Assembly: GCF_002775205.1 (NCBI RefSeq)
Contig: NC_036461.1
Coordinates: forward strand, 20,122,015-20,186,014
Direction: 5' to 3'
Source of the DNA: Xiphophorus maculatus
Lineage: Eukaryota > Chordata > Actinopteri > Cyprinodontiformes > Poeciliidae
Length of the DNA: 64,000 nt
The translations under genes and the position numbers were made by a program. How positions within the stretch are numbered: position 1 is the stretch's first letter; the number at the start of each line of letters is the position of its first letter. The notes under the pieces are model-generated. The model was not told where the DNA came from and did not search any database. It saw only the letters and a list, made by a program, of their open reading frames with translations. Of the stretch, positions 45,619-59,400 are shown in pieces.

Positions 45619-47160
45619 ACATATTTGACTTTTAATACACATTTTGTTGTCTTTCACTTATTTTAAAAAGTAGTCAGGAAGTAAGAATTGGATTTAGTTT
45701 ACAGTAACTTCTGCATTTGGTCTGGAAGTGAGTGGATTGTCCCAGAGAGAAGATCTCAGCTTTATACACAGCTTGTGTCAAAGGAGTCATTTTAAAAGCT
45801 GATGCATGTTGACAAAATGCGTCACCAACATGATGATGATGCTGATTTTTCATGGCTACACAAAATCTTTAAAGGAGAAAAAAAAATCATACAACAGAAC
45901 CATGTTCACAATAAACAGACTAGCGTTTGATCAGGAAGCTGATGAGCAGGAAGTGGATGATGTTGGGCGTTATGTGACACAGAGAGACCTCATCCTGATT
46001 AGGCCAAGGAGAAAACCTTTAATCCAAGAAAACACAGGAAGAGAAGAGCTATTGATCAGACAGTTGATTGGTTCCCTGAGGTCCTGTGTGCCTGTGCAGA
46101 GATCGATGTTCTCACAAACCAGGATTAAACATAATGAAGCAGAGCAGGATGAACTTGATCTCAGGCCTACAGAGCTCTGCACATGTTCAGCAAAACAAAG
46201 AGGAAGCTCACGTACACAAGTCGGAAAGCAAACAAGTCTTAGAAGCTGGAAGTTCAAGTTATACGCTGAGATCCCTGAAGCTGTAGGAAGACCAGGCTTT
46301 CTGTCACAGCTCACTAACAGCTACTTAACTTCACTTAGCTGCAGATCAACGTCCGAGTTGCTTTTCCCACCAAATGTTGTGGTAGGAAAATAATTACTGC
46401 ACCGTTGCTATTTCAAAAGAAGGAAAACTATTTTGAGCTATTCCACATTTAGGTTACAGCACATTATACTTTGCTTGTTAAAGTGAGAATTTGTTTAAAT
46501 GTAGCTCTTTTAAACTTAATGTGCACTTTAATGATGTCAGTCACTGTGTCGCCTTTCATTGTTGGGAGCCATGGGTTGGTGTTGGAGACCTGTTCTGAAT
46601 TTCTTCTGCTCAACTATCCAAACTTTATCATTTCCTCCTGTACTTGTAGTACACCACTATTAATTATCCATGTTTCCCGTTTCTGTCCTATTCAGATATA
46701 TAGAAGGCAAACCCTGCCAAAACTGGAAACAGATATGTCTGATATTGCATCAAAATAAGAACTTTCCCAGGTTATTTGATTACATGGTGTAAAATAAATG
46801 ATAATTTGACAGCAGTCAATTTTTCATTTTATTTTCAAAGTTAACTTCCATTTTTGTTTCATTTATTTTCTTTCTAATTTTTCATATTCTGTAATTACAA
46901 TATAAAATTTGATTTACTGTCACATTGTTTCATTTAGTTTTCTTTCTAATTGTTTTGTTTTTCTGTATTTATCTGGTAATTTTTAAAATTTATTCAGATT
47001 TCTTCATTTCCTCATGTTCTCTTTTACTTTCCCTTCTGTGTAAGACATAAAGGGAAGACAATTTAAATAAAAAAGGAAGCAAAGGCAGAATTCACTTTTA
47101 TTTAGGTAAAAATACACCATTCTGTTTAATTTTGATGTTCTTGAGAGCAAAACTGATTCA
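45619..47160. other. Talpid3-dact1 intergenic DNA
   Basis: It contains a 195-codon ATG-started ORF (45806-46393) with no recognised domain, and a 114-codon ORF on the opposite strand. The remainder is AT-rich (46780-47060) with no recognised feature. A gene here is not supported beyond open frame length. Confidence 0.4.
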
Positions 47161-47169
47161 TTAGCTGGT

Positions 47170-47498
47170 GACATCAATTGTGTGGGCGTATCAGTCTGAG
47201 GAGGCGGGGCTTAGGGTGGTCCACCAGACGTCGGGCTTCAGACTGTGCAGAGCTGCTGGAGGACCCTCTGCGTGGAGGATGCGATGCTTCCCCCCGTGGT
47301 TTCCCCGGTTCCTCCCACCCACGGTCCACGGGCATGAAGGGATCTACTTGATCCCGCGTTCCTGTTAAATCACCAGCTGGTTCGGGATCTGCTCGGGTTT
47401 ATGCATCGGGTCTTTCCAGCTCGGTGAGTGTCAGTGGGTGCATATTCCCCACACACCACCGATGCTGCAGGGAGCAGACGGAGCTACAGTCTCTGGAC
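47170..47498 (+). promoter_or_regulatory. dact1: dact1 promoter / 5'UTR region
   Basis: GC rises abruptly at about 47190 and stays high through exon 1. A short upstream ORF begins at the ATG at 47462 and ends (TAG) just after the dact1 start, out of frame, so it could dampen translation. The chosen start, ATG at 47499, is the only in-frame ATG before the conserved leucine-zipper region. Confidence 0.45.
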
Positions 47499-50400
47499 AT
47501 GCCGTTGTTTGCAGCCTCTAGGTGGGAGGGAGACGGCCGCTGCGGCCGGCACAGAGCGCCGTCGGACGGGGAGCGGCTGCGCTCCGTGCGGGAGCGGCTG
47601 GAGCTCATGGTGTCGGTACTGGGAGAGCTGGAGTACCTGCGGCACCGGCAGCAGCTGCTGGTCCTGAGCGCCCTGAAGGAGGAGGTGAAGGAGGTGAAGG
47701 AGGCGCGGAGCGATGCTCAGCTGAGCTGCGAGGAGAACATCCTGGTGCTGCGGAAACAGCTGGTAGGTCCCCACGGTCCGCACCGCAGAGAGGCTCCGTT
47801 AACCAGCAGGCACGGCTCAGAAGGACAAAGATCATTAATCGCTTTGTGCCTTTTAACTTTACCTGTATACAGTTTTCATTCCCGGTGTCTCAAGGCTTCA
47901 GATTTTATTAAAGCATTCTGAACTGACATTTTTCTTTGTCTTTTAGTAAGAGTTTGAATTTGTTATGCTTATTTTTTGTTTGTTTTACATTTCTCCAAAC
48001 TGAAGATTATTTTTGCTTTTATTTCCCAAAGGTTAAGTCTTCCTCTGGTTAATAGGTTTGATAAATATTTGCTAAGGTTAGGAAACTCTGCATGCTAGAG
48101 CAGCAGATCAGTGTTTAAATGAAGTGGTGCTGCTGACGGAGGTCAGGCGAGGAGCTCCAACCATCTGAGCGGAGCCTGAGCTGCTGCTCCTCCACATCCA
48201 CCAGGTTTCATAAAGCACATTGCACAGCCAGGATAATCCAGAACAGACTCAGAACCGTCACAGTCCTCTAATCAAACCAGGAATCTCGTGACCCAACACC
48301 AAACTTTGAGTAGAAGCTTCTTAATTCTGTCTTTGTTTTCAGCAAATCTCAGTTACTGTGTTACATCACAAAGATAATCCCTCCCCCAAGTCTGTAAGGA
48401 CAGGGAGGCTGTTCATAAAGTGGCAGCTGGTAAACAAAATGTCTGAATGTCTGTCCTTGCAAACAGAACTGATTGACTATCAACAAATTAATCTCTTAAA
48501 GGGCAGCATAATGTAAAATTTACTTTTTTGAGCTTTACATCATGTTACAATGTTATCCAAAAACATACCTGGAGTGTTGATTTGATTCTTTGAGAAATCC
48601 TTTAATTTCCATGCTAACCACTCAGCTGTGTAAAACGCCTGGGTGGACCTAGCTTCACCTTCGGAGCTGCAGTTTCCAAGCTTCCACCTCACAGAGCAGC
48701 CCTTCCCTGTGACTCCTCCACTCAGCTCCTTCAGACTAGCTAGCAGCAATTAGCAAACATCTGGTGGAACTACTCATCATTGCAGGAGCTGCTTCTCAGT
48801 GCGACGCTGGTAAAAATGTTGTTAAAGGGTTAATAGAGTAGCCATATTGCATGATTTCCTGAAGGCGGAGTTTCAGAAAAAGCACGAGCTTCTTAAAGAG
48901 ACACATTCCCAATTTCAAGGAGTTGAATATTGAAGTAAAATTTCTTTTAAGTTGTATTTGGTATGTGTAATATTTTTTCTAACAAATGAAGTTAACATAG
49001 TTACTTGATTGTCCTGTAAAATGATATTATGTGGCTGGAAAATACATAAACCTGACTTTTGATGATTATGAAATGAACATTCCTATGGGTGAGCGTGACA
49101 GACTCACCTCACAGTAGTTTTGTTACGATGTTATTTCATGGTATATTTGATAATAGCGTTCTACACAGGATCCATCTCAAGCTGGCAGAGATCATCATGA
49201 GCTGTAACGTTTCTCGTGGTGTGAAAGGCCCAGAGTCTGGGATGGACCGACTGGACGAGTTTGTTACCGGGAAGACTGTCGACTGTCCCAAATGTCCCCC
49301 TCTGTAAAATGATCAACTTAAAATAGTTTGGAAATGTCCCACACAGCCATCCATTAGTTGTAGCAAACAAACACATCCTGGTCAGGTTGCTAAGTTAACA
49401 CAACAGCATGACCACACTGCACTGTTAGAGCAGAGAGCCAGAGAGAGACGTCACCGAATACGATCCGCTAACGGTTTACAACTTTATCTTGTCTACTTTG
49501 TAGTTCTCGGACTGGCCTCTGCCGTTCTGCTGTACACGTTGTTTCTGCCATCGGGGTCTGAGTTCATTCCACTCGGTTTGTCTTACTGGGCGCGTCAGCT
49601 GTGTGTTTCTCTACAGCAGCTGTTTGTTGTTTTTAGGATTGAATGTCTGAATCTAAGACGTTGTCAGAGAGTGTCTGGTATCTCATCAGCTCGTTTCTGA
49701 TTTGTGGAGTCTTCCCTGCCTTCCTTCGCTCTCCACTGGAATCTGGAGCTGATTAAGGTTGTTAAAAAGCATGAAGAGTTTGTTGCTTTTGTTGCCTGTT
49801 TTGTATAGTTTGTGTGTATTGGGATGAAGGGTGTAGAACACGCAATAGTAGAAGTCTGTGGATCATATTGTATGACTTGATCAGTTAACTTTCCCTTTAC
49901 TATACTGCTGATTCAGTCACATTTTCATGAGCGTTATGTCTTTACCATAAACTGTCCAGGTGCTGCTACTCACTTCCAGATCCACTGTCTTTTCTGCCAG
50001 CTGTTAGATGCTGTAGCCATCACTGCTCCCAACAAACTAAGTCAGTGTTTACATTCTGCATTTCACAGTTTTACTCATTTCAATGACCTTTCTGCTGGTA
50101 ATGGCACATTTCTGCTTGTACAATTTTATTTTCATTTATTGAAAACAGACTGTTTAATGCACAAATACACAAATTCTCATTTTGGGCATTTAAAAAAAGA
50201 TCCTATTTAATCACACATTCCTTTGGATCAGAGTATGCTATTTTTAGATATTTATATCTTTGTCTTCCTTGATGTTCTGTCACCTACACCTGAATTTCCC
50301 CAATGTGGGACGGTGAAGGGTATTTCTATTCTATTCTATTCTATTCTATTCTATTCTATTCTATTCTATTCTATTCTATTCTATTCTATTCTATTCTATT

Positions 50401-53400
50401 CTATTCTATTCTATTCTATTCTATTCTAACAGCTCCCTTCCTCTGAACAGACCATTCCCTCAACAATCCTGAACTAGTCCTTTAAGTTTGAGTAAAGATA
50501 ACAGCAGCCTTTCACACCAGCATATATCCTATTAACACAAAAAACTTCAAAAAACTCGTGTCAGAAAATTAGAATGTGTCTTTCTGTTGTTTTTTCATTC
50601 TAACTGGGCACTAAACAAATCAGGGCACAGTTACTCCTGTAACTTTTTCAGTAGAGCAGAGTCGTCTTCTCTGACATGTATCGGTGCATCTGCTCTCGGT
50701 GAGCTCTGTAGGTAAGGCGTTGTTGTTGTTGTTGTTGTTGCTGGAGGAGTCACGAGTTCAGCAGCAGCAGGATCACGCAAACTGGTCGCCATTTTCTTTC
50801 CCAATTACAAAGTGTGTCCCTCGTGATGCCTGCAGTGTGTCCTGTTGTCAGAGCACAGCTAGTTCAACTCAGCATGGAGGAAACTACATTCATATTGTTT
50901 TCATTTTCAAAACAGATATTAGATATTCATATTTTCCACTGTGTTTTTTTTAACATGTCAATGTTAGAATCAGCACATCACTACTGATAAACTGGTGGAA
51001 AAAGCACAGCGCCTTGCAGTATTGGTACCTCTTGAATTTTTGTGCATATTGGCAGTAAACCACAAACTTTAACATATTTATTTGGATCTACGTGTCACAG
51101 ATCAACATAGAGAAGCACAGAATTATTGGGTGAAAGGCAATGATCAATTTTGTTTCCAAATAAAAATCTGAAAAGTGCGGTGTGCACTTTTATTCAGTCC
51201 TTCTGAGTCAATCCACTGCCTTTCTCTCCAGTCATCGCTGAAACATCCAGCTTTAAACGCCTACATAATTCTTTGCGAAACAGTTCAAGTGTGGTCAGAT
51301 TGGATGGAGAGCGTCCAAAAACAGAAATGTTCACCTCATGCCACAGATCCACTAATTAGATGTAGAACTGGAACATTTTAACAAATGATTATGCTTTGAT
51401 CTGAACCAGCTCTGACTGCATGCTGAGGGTGAACCTCCTGACCAGTTTCAAGTTTCTGCTAACGCTCCTCCTGTCAGGTTCTGTGGGTGGACAGCCTTTC
51501 CTGCTGCTCTCCTTGTCCAGATGACGGATTGATCAAAGCTCTGAAATGTTCAAACCTAGGAATGCTGCTCTAGATCTAACTCTGCTTTAAACTTCTTCAG
51601 GACTTTCTCCCTCATCCGCTGCTGGGTTTCTTAGTCTCCATGACGCTGCTTGTTTTCTAACAAACCTCTGAGGCCAGAAACAGAACAGCTGCATCGAGAT
51701 TTAGATTAAATTACCCACAAATAAAGTCTAACTACTAATTAGGAGATCTTGTAAGGTGATCACTTGCTCTAGATTTTATTTGTATCAGAGTAAATCGGGC
51801 TGAGAATAAAAATGCACACCACAATTGAGATTTTTTTTGTTATTAGCAACTCTTACATGACAACAATCCCTTTTCTTTCTATATCACAGTTCAGCAATGC
51901 TTTCTGCAGATACGTTTTGAAATCTGAGTGTAGGATTAACCTGAATTTCGAGCTCTGCGTTCCACTCAGTGTGAGTTGCTGTCTAGTGTGTTCCACAGAA
52001 GCAGCAGTCTGTTCGTTTTTCATTCAGTCCTCAGTGGACTGAAGCAGGTTCACACAGGATATTGAATCAGATGCTGTGGTAGTGGGCGGAGCCTGAGACT
52101 CGTGCTTCAGTGTTGGTTTGGCTGTGTGTGCTGACTCTCACCAACATAATGCATTCACAGCCTGAACCTTTAGCTGAGAACCTCAGAGCAGCTCAAGTTC
52201 CTACGTACTGTCGCGCACCAATAATCCCTCAGATTTGAGGTCGTTTCCATAGAGACCTGCTGCTATTAATGATGGTGGGTCGGTGATCAACCAGCAGCTG
52301 TGTGCTTGAGTTTCTCTGCAGCAGCTCAGTTGTAGGAATTTGGCACATGACCTGCAAGCAGAGCTGCATAGCCCACATGTTTTCCATCCCACAGTGGCGG
52401 GGCGGGGCCGCTCCAGACGGTGTGTGTGTGTGTGTGTGTGTGTGTGTCCGTCCACCAGCCTCACTGCACAATGTAGGGCAGATTTAGCAGGACGTTATCG
52501 TCAGGCTTTGTCTTTACATTTTTGCCAGAATGAGCCACTCGAAAATGCAACAGAGTCGATAAAAATAAAAGAACAACGTTGACTTTGCAGCTGAGTTAGC
52601 GAGACATTCCAAGTGTGTATCTGTAGTCTAACATATCTGCCTCTATCTGGGTCCACATAGAGAGACATTAAACCCGTTAAAGTCCAACATGTGTCCAACA
52701 TTGTAAGCCATGTTCAACTATGGAATGTAGAGAAACGTTACAACTCAAACAGTACAAAGTACAATAATGTTGTTTTATACAGATTCTTACCTTTTATCTC
52801 CTGTTTTTACAAATTTACAAATGTTTCTTGCACAGATCGGGTCGTTTTGCACAGAAATCAGTAGACATGTACCTGCAAAGATTTTTCTACGGAGGAAACA
52901 TAAAATAACAGACTTTTATGTTTTTCATGGTTCACACTCTGTAGAGCTGCAAATTCATTGTACATTTACTGTAAGTGTTGGTAGAAAGCTGGATCTCCTT
53001 AGATTCGGGATTTATTTCCTCTTTCTTTTTTGGAAAGGAAACTACTTTTCAGAAACATAACTCACCATCCATCTTCCATGCCTCTCTTTTCTTTGGGGAG
53101 GTGTGTGTGTTGCTCAGTCCATCGCAAAGACACACAGGACAGACAGACATGCACTTAAGGTCAATTTAGACATATTTAAATCTGATTTATTTCAATTTTG
53201 ATTAGATTATGTTTCTTAGAATATCTGCTTGTTAGAAAGTCAAAGACAAAGAGAAATACGAGTCAGTGTTCAATGTAAAATCAACTTCCATCTGTGTGTT
53301 TAGCCACCTTAGGTTTGTTTGTTGTTTTGTTTTTTTTACCCTTTTTCTAGATTTTAGACATGGAAATGATCAAAATATTCTCCATCAAACCTGGTTTCAT

Positions 53401-56400
53401 GCTGAGATGACGGAGCCTGAACTGTGTGTTTGTGTCTCAGAGCTGTCTGAGGAGGGACGCTGGAGTCATCAGCGAGTTACATGAGCTGGACCAGCAGATC
53501 AACGAGCTGCAACTGGAACCGGAGCCGTCACATGACCAACTGGAGACTGACAGCCGGCCCAGCTCAGGTGGAACCCCACAGAACCTTCAACACTTTTGTC
53601 ATCATGCAATACACATAGGCCCGTCACAATAACGATAAATTGTCCCAGAACTTATTACGATAAACGATAATATGGTTGTTTTGAGACAACTTTCAACTAA
53701 TACCATAGTAACAATGGAAGAGTAATGCAAGAATCTCAGAGTCTCAAAGATCAATAAACTTTAAATTTTGATGAACATGTAAACATTGGAACTAGAAGAC
53801 ATTTTAAATATCCAAATTAAGTAAACTAAACAACAGAAACAACAAATAAAATGAATTCTGAATTCTCTGTAGACAAAATTGTCTTTCAAAAAAGGGATAA
53901 TTGAAACCAAAGCACCAGACTGAAGATCAGTTTTGGTGAAAAGAGAGAGAAAAGAGAAAAACGATGAATCAAGCAAATGAGTTTGCTTTAGTTTATCATG
54001 CAATTAATTGATTTATTGTTTATTATGACATGCCTAAATACAAAACCATTTGGATTTCAGTAATGAGCCGGACAAAAACCCAGATGGATTCATTGTTTCA
54101 CTGCATTTTGAAAACAAAATATTTCCAATAAGACAACTCTGATGGTAATGATATGTTCAAGAATTATGAAGACAGAGAAATATTTTTGCAAATCTGATTT
54201 TGAAATTCTGAATCATTTCTGTTAATTTTTGGAGGGGAAAATAAAATCTAATTCTGAGATTAAATGTATATTAATATCAGATAATGACTGATAAAGTCAG
54301 AGAAGGAAAAAAAAGAGATTTATACATGTTTGTGAGGTTTTTACTTAATTTTAACAGAGAGATCCAGATAAATTCAACTCAATCCAGGTGTTTTAGGAAA
54401 AGACACATGAAGTTATTCTCATACACAAAAGTAAATATGTAGAACTACCAGGGCCGGATTTAGAAAGATGTGGGCCCCGGATTCTGCAGCCAGTTTTGGT
54501 GCCCTATTCCTAAACACAAAATAATTTTACTAATGCAAATCATGGTACATTTATAAGCAGATCAGCGGATATGAATGAATATGTCCCCTGTACGGTGACT
54601 CCATTTTGATCCTAAAAAGATACAATACAATTTCACATACTCAACTAGTGTTTTTTTTTTTTTAAAGTCCAAAAATATTAGCACAGTTTACCCATGCTAA
54701 TTTTACTTATATAGTCCAATATCTGCAAAAAATGCAGGAAAAAGAATCTTTGGGGCCCCCAAAGACACAGGGCCCTGGCTTCTGCCCTTGTAAGGCCTTT
54801 TTAACCTCTGGACCAGAATACAATTGTATCTCAGTCTTGAATGTAGACTTTAACCAGCAGAAGCTGATAGTGAAGGTTGAAGTTAGACCTTCAACTGATG
54901 AAATATTAGAATATCTATCTTCACCACATGACTGGTGATGACAGGGTCAGTGCAGTGTCCTCCTGTCAGTTCAGAGCAGATTATGACCTTTGACCTGTTC
55001 TCTCCACTAGGGTTCTATGAACTGAGTGACGGGGCCTCTGGCTCACTCTCCAACTCGTCTCACTCGGTCTTCAGCGAGTGCTTCTGTTCGACCGCCGACG
55101 CTGAAGGATACTTCCTGTCTACAGGTACTTTGACTCAGTTTGAACAGGAAGTCGTCACGCAGTCAGCAAAATGTTTTCCATCAGCGTTAACATCATACCT
55201 GAGTGTGGTTAGGGCCACTCTCTCCACCCCAACCACACACACTAACAGGAAGAGGAGAGCTGTGTGTGAGATCCCTTTAAAATTCTCTGAAGCTTGTGAC
55301 AGAATATCAAATTTCGAACCTTCCAGCCTCCCTGCTGATCAGTGAGTGTCAACCTCCTTCAGCCTCTCAGACTGTACATGGAAATCAAGCTTCAGATGAT
55401 GTGTCTTTATAACATGTTGTAGGAGGAGTTGCTCTCAGCTAGAACTCTGACCGTGGAATGACACCTGTTGTTTAGACAGCTGTCCCTTTAAGAGACTTTA
55501 AACGGGGTTCTGCTGTCAGGCCAGTTGCCGTGGGGGCAGTGGCCCCACGGCAACTTAACTTTGTTAAGTTTTCGGTTTGAAATTAAAAGCACAGGTTAGA
55601 TTTTCTTAAAGCAGTGTTCTGGTGAATAGCAGTAGAAACTGTACAGAGAAGTAAGCAGCTGGTGTGAGAGAAGCTAAAAATAAAGCTAACATCTGCTGTG
55701 TTCTCTGATCTTATCTCTAATGTCAAAGCGTCTTCCATGTTCTTACTGCCAGCATATTTGCAGCACATTACGCTCTTATTTATGAAGAAGAATCTCTGTG
55801 GGATATTTAGTGGGCTTGACAATGAATCAATAGAATAGAAATATTCTTTATTGTCCCTTAGCGGGGAAAATCCAGGTGTAACAGCAGCAAAGTAACGACA
55901 TCAATGGTGTAGGGTCACACCAAGATAAAAGCATTAAAAATATATTTTAATAAAGCATACTCTGATCCTAAGGACTATGCAGTTGCATAGGATCAGTTTT
56001 TTCATTTACATTTTGAACGATTTTGAAAAACTAACCATATACTGTATTGCAAGGATGAAATTACAATATAACATACTGTGCAATTATCAAAAACAGCATA
56101 TTCCAATCCAAAGAAATATGCAACTGAGTAGAATTTTTTTTAAATGTACAAAATGTGGATATATGTTTATGAATTTAAAAACAGATTTACACTATCACCA
56201 CCTTCTTAAAATAAAGTCTTTTTTTCTTCTTTTTTTGTGCAAAAAGTCATTTTGGCAGAAAAATCACCACCTGTTTCTTTCCAAAATATGTTTCAGACAA
56301 AAATCAACACTTGGCAAAAAAATAATAATAAATAAATAAATAATGAAAGGAAAGGGATGCTGCATGAAAATAAAACAGAGATGAGACAATTCTAGCAGAA

Positions 56401-59400
56401 ATGTTCTGTGAAATGAGTAAACCACTGCAAGTACCCGGATAAATGTAAATACTTATTGAGTTTGTTGGGAGCAGCGATGGTTCTAGAGTCTCACAGCTGA
56501 CAGCTTCATGCTGCTAGGATGCAGCAGTCTGTCACTGACTGCTCACAAATAAATATATAGAAGACTGAAATGCCTGAACACATGTAGAATTATTAGTGTT
56601 GCCACAACCGCTTTGTGCAGAATGTATAAAGTCAGGCAGAGAAATATTTTTATATGAAAAGTTGTAATGTTACAGAGAACAACCTGTAGTGGGGGACGGG
56701 GGAGGGGAGTTAACACTGCAAATACAGTTTTTAAAGTCCAGGAAAGTAAGTATGAAGCAAATGATTATATCAGAAGTGTTCGCAAGTCCCTTTCCTCTCC
56801 CTCTCCCCCACCTCTCTCTCCCCCTATCCACATCCATAACCTCCGAAGTCCAAGTTGGGTCACTGAAAAAAACATTCTGTCAGTAAAAGCATCTAGTCTG
56901 CGTTGTTGTTGGTTAGGAATATTAAGCCTAATTGAACATTTGACCAATTAGAGTTAACATTTTATCAACAGTTTCTTTTCATATTTAATATTCGTTACAG
57001 CATGCAAGAAACTGTTATAAGACCGTTTAGATTGTTTTGACAACTGCTAAAACATATTTACTGAGTTAGAAATGGAAATATGCATTTAAGACAGATTGAA
57101 AGATCAATATCAATTAATGTCACATTTTTGAATCATTCAATAATATTGAATTTATCTGAGAACAGCATGTACATCAGTAATGAGCGAAGTACTTTCAGAC
57201 ATAAACTCTGACATGCATGAAGAGAATGGAGTGCACACACAGGGTTAATATTCCCAGCACTCTGTCTCCACTGAAAGGAATTTTCCACTTACTAATGCCT
57301 GAGTGTTCAATCTGCAGCCTAACCAAACAGAGTCAAACCTCACTCAGCCTCACTCAGCAGACCATTAGACCCTACTTCCTGCAAGCTGTTGGCACTCAGC
57401 AGATCAGCAGCATGAAATAAACTCGCAATAAGTTAGACTGTCTGTGTTTGACACTGTGTTCAATAGTTCTCGGCCGTTGAACGTGTTGACGTTCACCAAG
57501 ATACATGCCATGCTGTGACGGTGAATAACTTGCAGCTGTGTTTGATTCTGACTTCTTTGTGTTCTGAACGAATAAACTGAAATTCTTTCTGTTTTCAGAG
57601 GAGCTGGCCAGCTGTTTGGAGTATGATGTGCTGGTTGGAGGATTTTATGACGACTCGGGTTCCTCTGGCGTTGTCCGCCGCTCACTCTCAGCTCCTCACC
57701 AGGCTTCTCTGGAGGCTACGTCACTGGCTCCCACCAACTCCCCGTCTAAAAATCTCTGCAATTTTTTCCCCAGAAATGCGAGCGACATTTACAACTACCG
57801 AAGCCCGTCGCACGCTGCGGCCATCCAAGGCTCTGCACTTCTGCAGGTTTCTGGTGACGGAGGTCAGTGCAGAGATGAAGCTGGTGGTGAATGTCTCAAA
57901 ACAGAAACCTTCCCCATACTCGGTTCTGTTTCAGGGTCTCTTAGACCTCAAGGCTCCACTTTCCAAACTCATTCCAGTAAACACCTGGAGAAGTACATCT
58001 TTGGTCTGCTGCAGCGGAGGGCCCAGCCCATTAGGGCCAACAGACCCAGGACCAACATCAGCACGGACCCTCTAAAGAGCGTCGTCCGTCAGCCCAGTCT
58101 CTGTTTGAGACAAGTATCTGGTCCCTGTTCTGGTGCTGGAACTCTGCAGAAAGGGTCTGAAATAAAATCTGTGTTCCCTGCTGAAGAAACCTCAGCAGAA
58201 GTCATTACCATCTCATCTTCTCCGAGGCAAAGCTCTTTAGAAAGCAAAAATGAAGAGAAGGGCACTCAGTGTGTTTCCCCTGATGATACAGTCATCATAA
58301 AAATCAACAAAGGTGACTCAAACTCCAACCTGCAGAACAATTGTTCTGTCACCAGTCGGGTCAAGAACACCAGCACAAAGAGACCCATTAGCAAGACAGG
58401 CAAAGGGTCACTTTCGCTCTCTGGTGCTTCTGTCCCAACTCTTCTCACAGATAACAAAGTTCAGAGAAGTCCAAAATGTAACTCATCAGACAAAGAGACG
58501 AGTCAGCCATGTTGCCCTGTTGACCAAGAGCAGATTGTCAAAGCAGTTCTAACAGCTAAAACACAGACTGGTGCTTCCAAGAAGCTCTCCAAGGCTCTAC
58601 AAAGCTGCCCATCAGAGGAGAACAAGTCAGAGCTGGTCCACTCCAGTGCAGAACCTTTTGCTCAGAATCATGAGGAAGACATAAGAGTAGTAAGAAGAAG
58701 TCATGTGGGGAATGGCAACCTGGCCAAGCAGCATAACGGTAAACACCGCAAAGGCAACAACAGGAATATTAAGATTACCAAAGTGAAGAGCACCAATAGA
58801 ACATCCACCATGTTGGCTTCTGAGCGTAAGGAGGTGCCTTCAGAGAAAAAAGATAAGTTCTGCCTTAACCCTAACAGGGTTCTTCAAATAGACAATGAAA
58901 GCTCCAACCATGTCAAGGTCTCCAACAAAGGAACTTCATCAGGCTTGAAAAACATCTCTGCATCCACTCTGTTAGCTGGAGTCCCAGACAAGCAAGCAAG
59001 GTCAACACAAATCTGTGTGAGATCAGGAATATTAAAGCAGCATCACCATGGAAACTACCATTCCCATCTTCCCCATGGTCGCGAACAGGTCATCGTTGTG
59101 GCCAAGCCAAAGTACAAGCGGAATGATTACCGGCCCCTGCGTGCCATCAAGGAAGTACCATGCAACGGTGGGAACAAACACGGCCAGTGGCGGCAGAGAA
59201 AGAAGGTAGTCAGAAACTCTGCAGCCAAAACATACCCCACCTCTGGGGGGCAGTGTAGCCCGTACTCCAATGTTGCAGGGAGTGACTCAGAGTATTCGGC
59301 CGAGTGCGTCTCACTCTTTCACTCCACCATTGTGGACACCAGCGAGGACGACAAGTCCAACTACACCACAAACTGCTTTGGGGACAGCGAGTCTAGTGAG

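Noticed and set aside
47484..47911. GC-rich ORFs of 76-129 codons on both strands over dact1 exon 1
   Set aside because: Out-of-frame shadows of the leucine-zipper exon.
50223..50429. ORF with repeated SILFY-type units
   Set aside because: Translation of the TTCTA array; not a protein repeat.
55977..56339. 120-codon ORF in dact1 intron 3
   Set aside because: Very AT-rich, low-complexity Lys/Ile/Phe composition, no splice or homology support.
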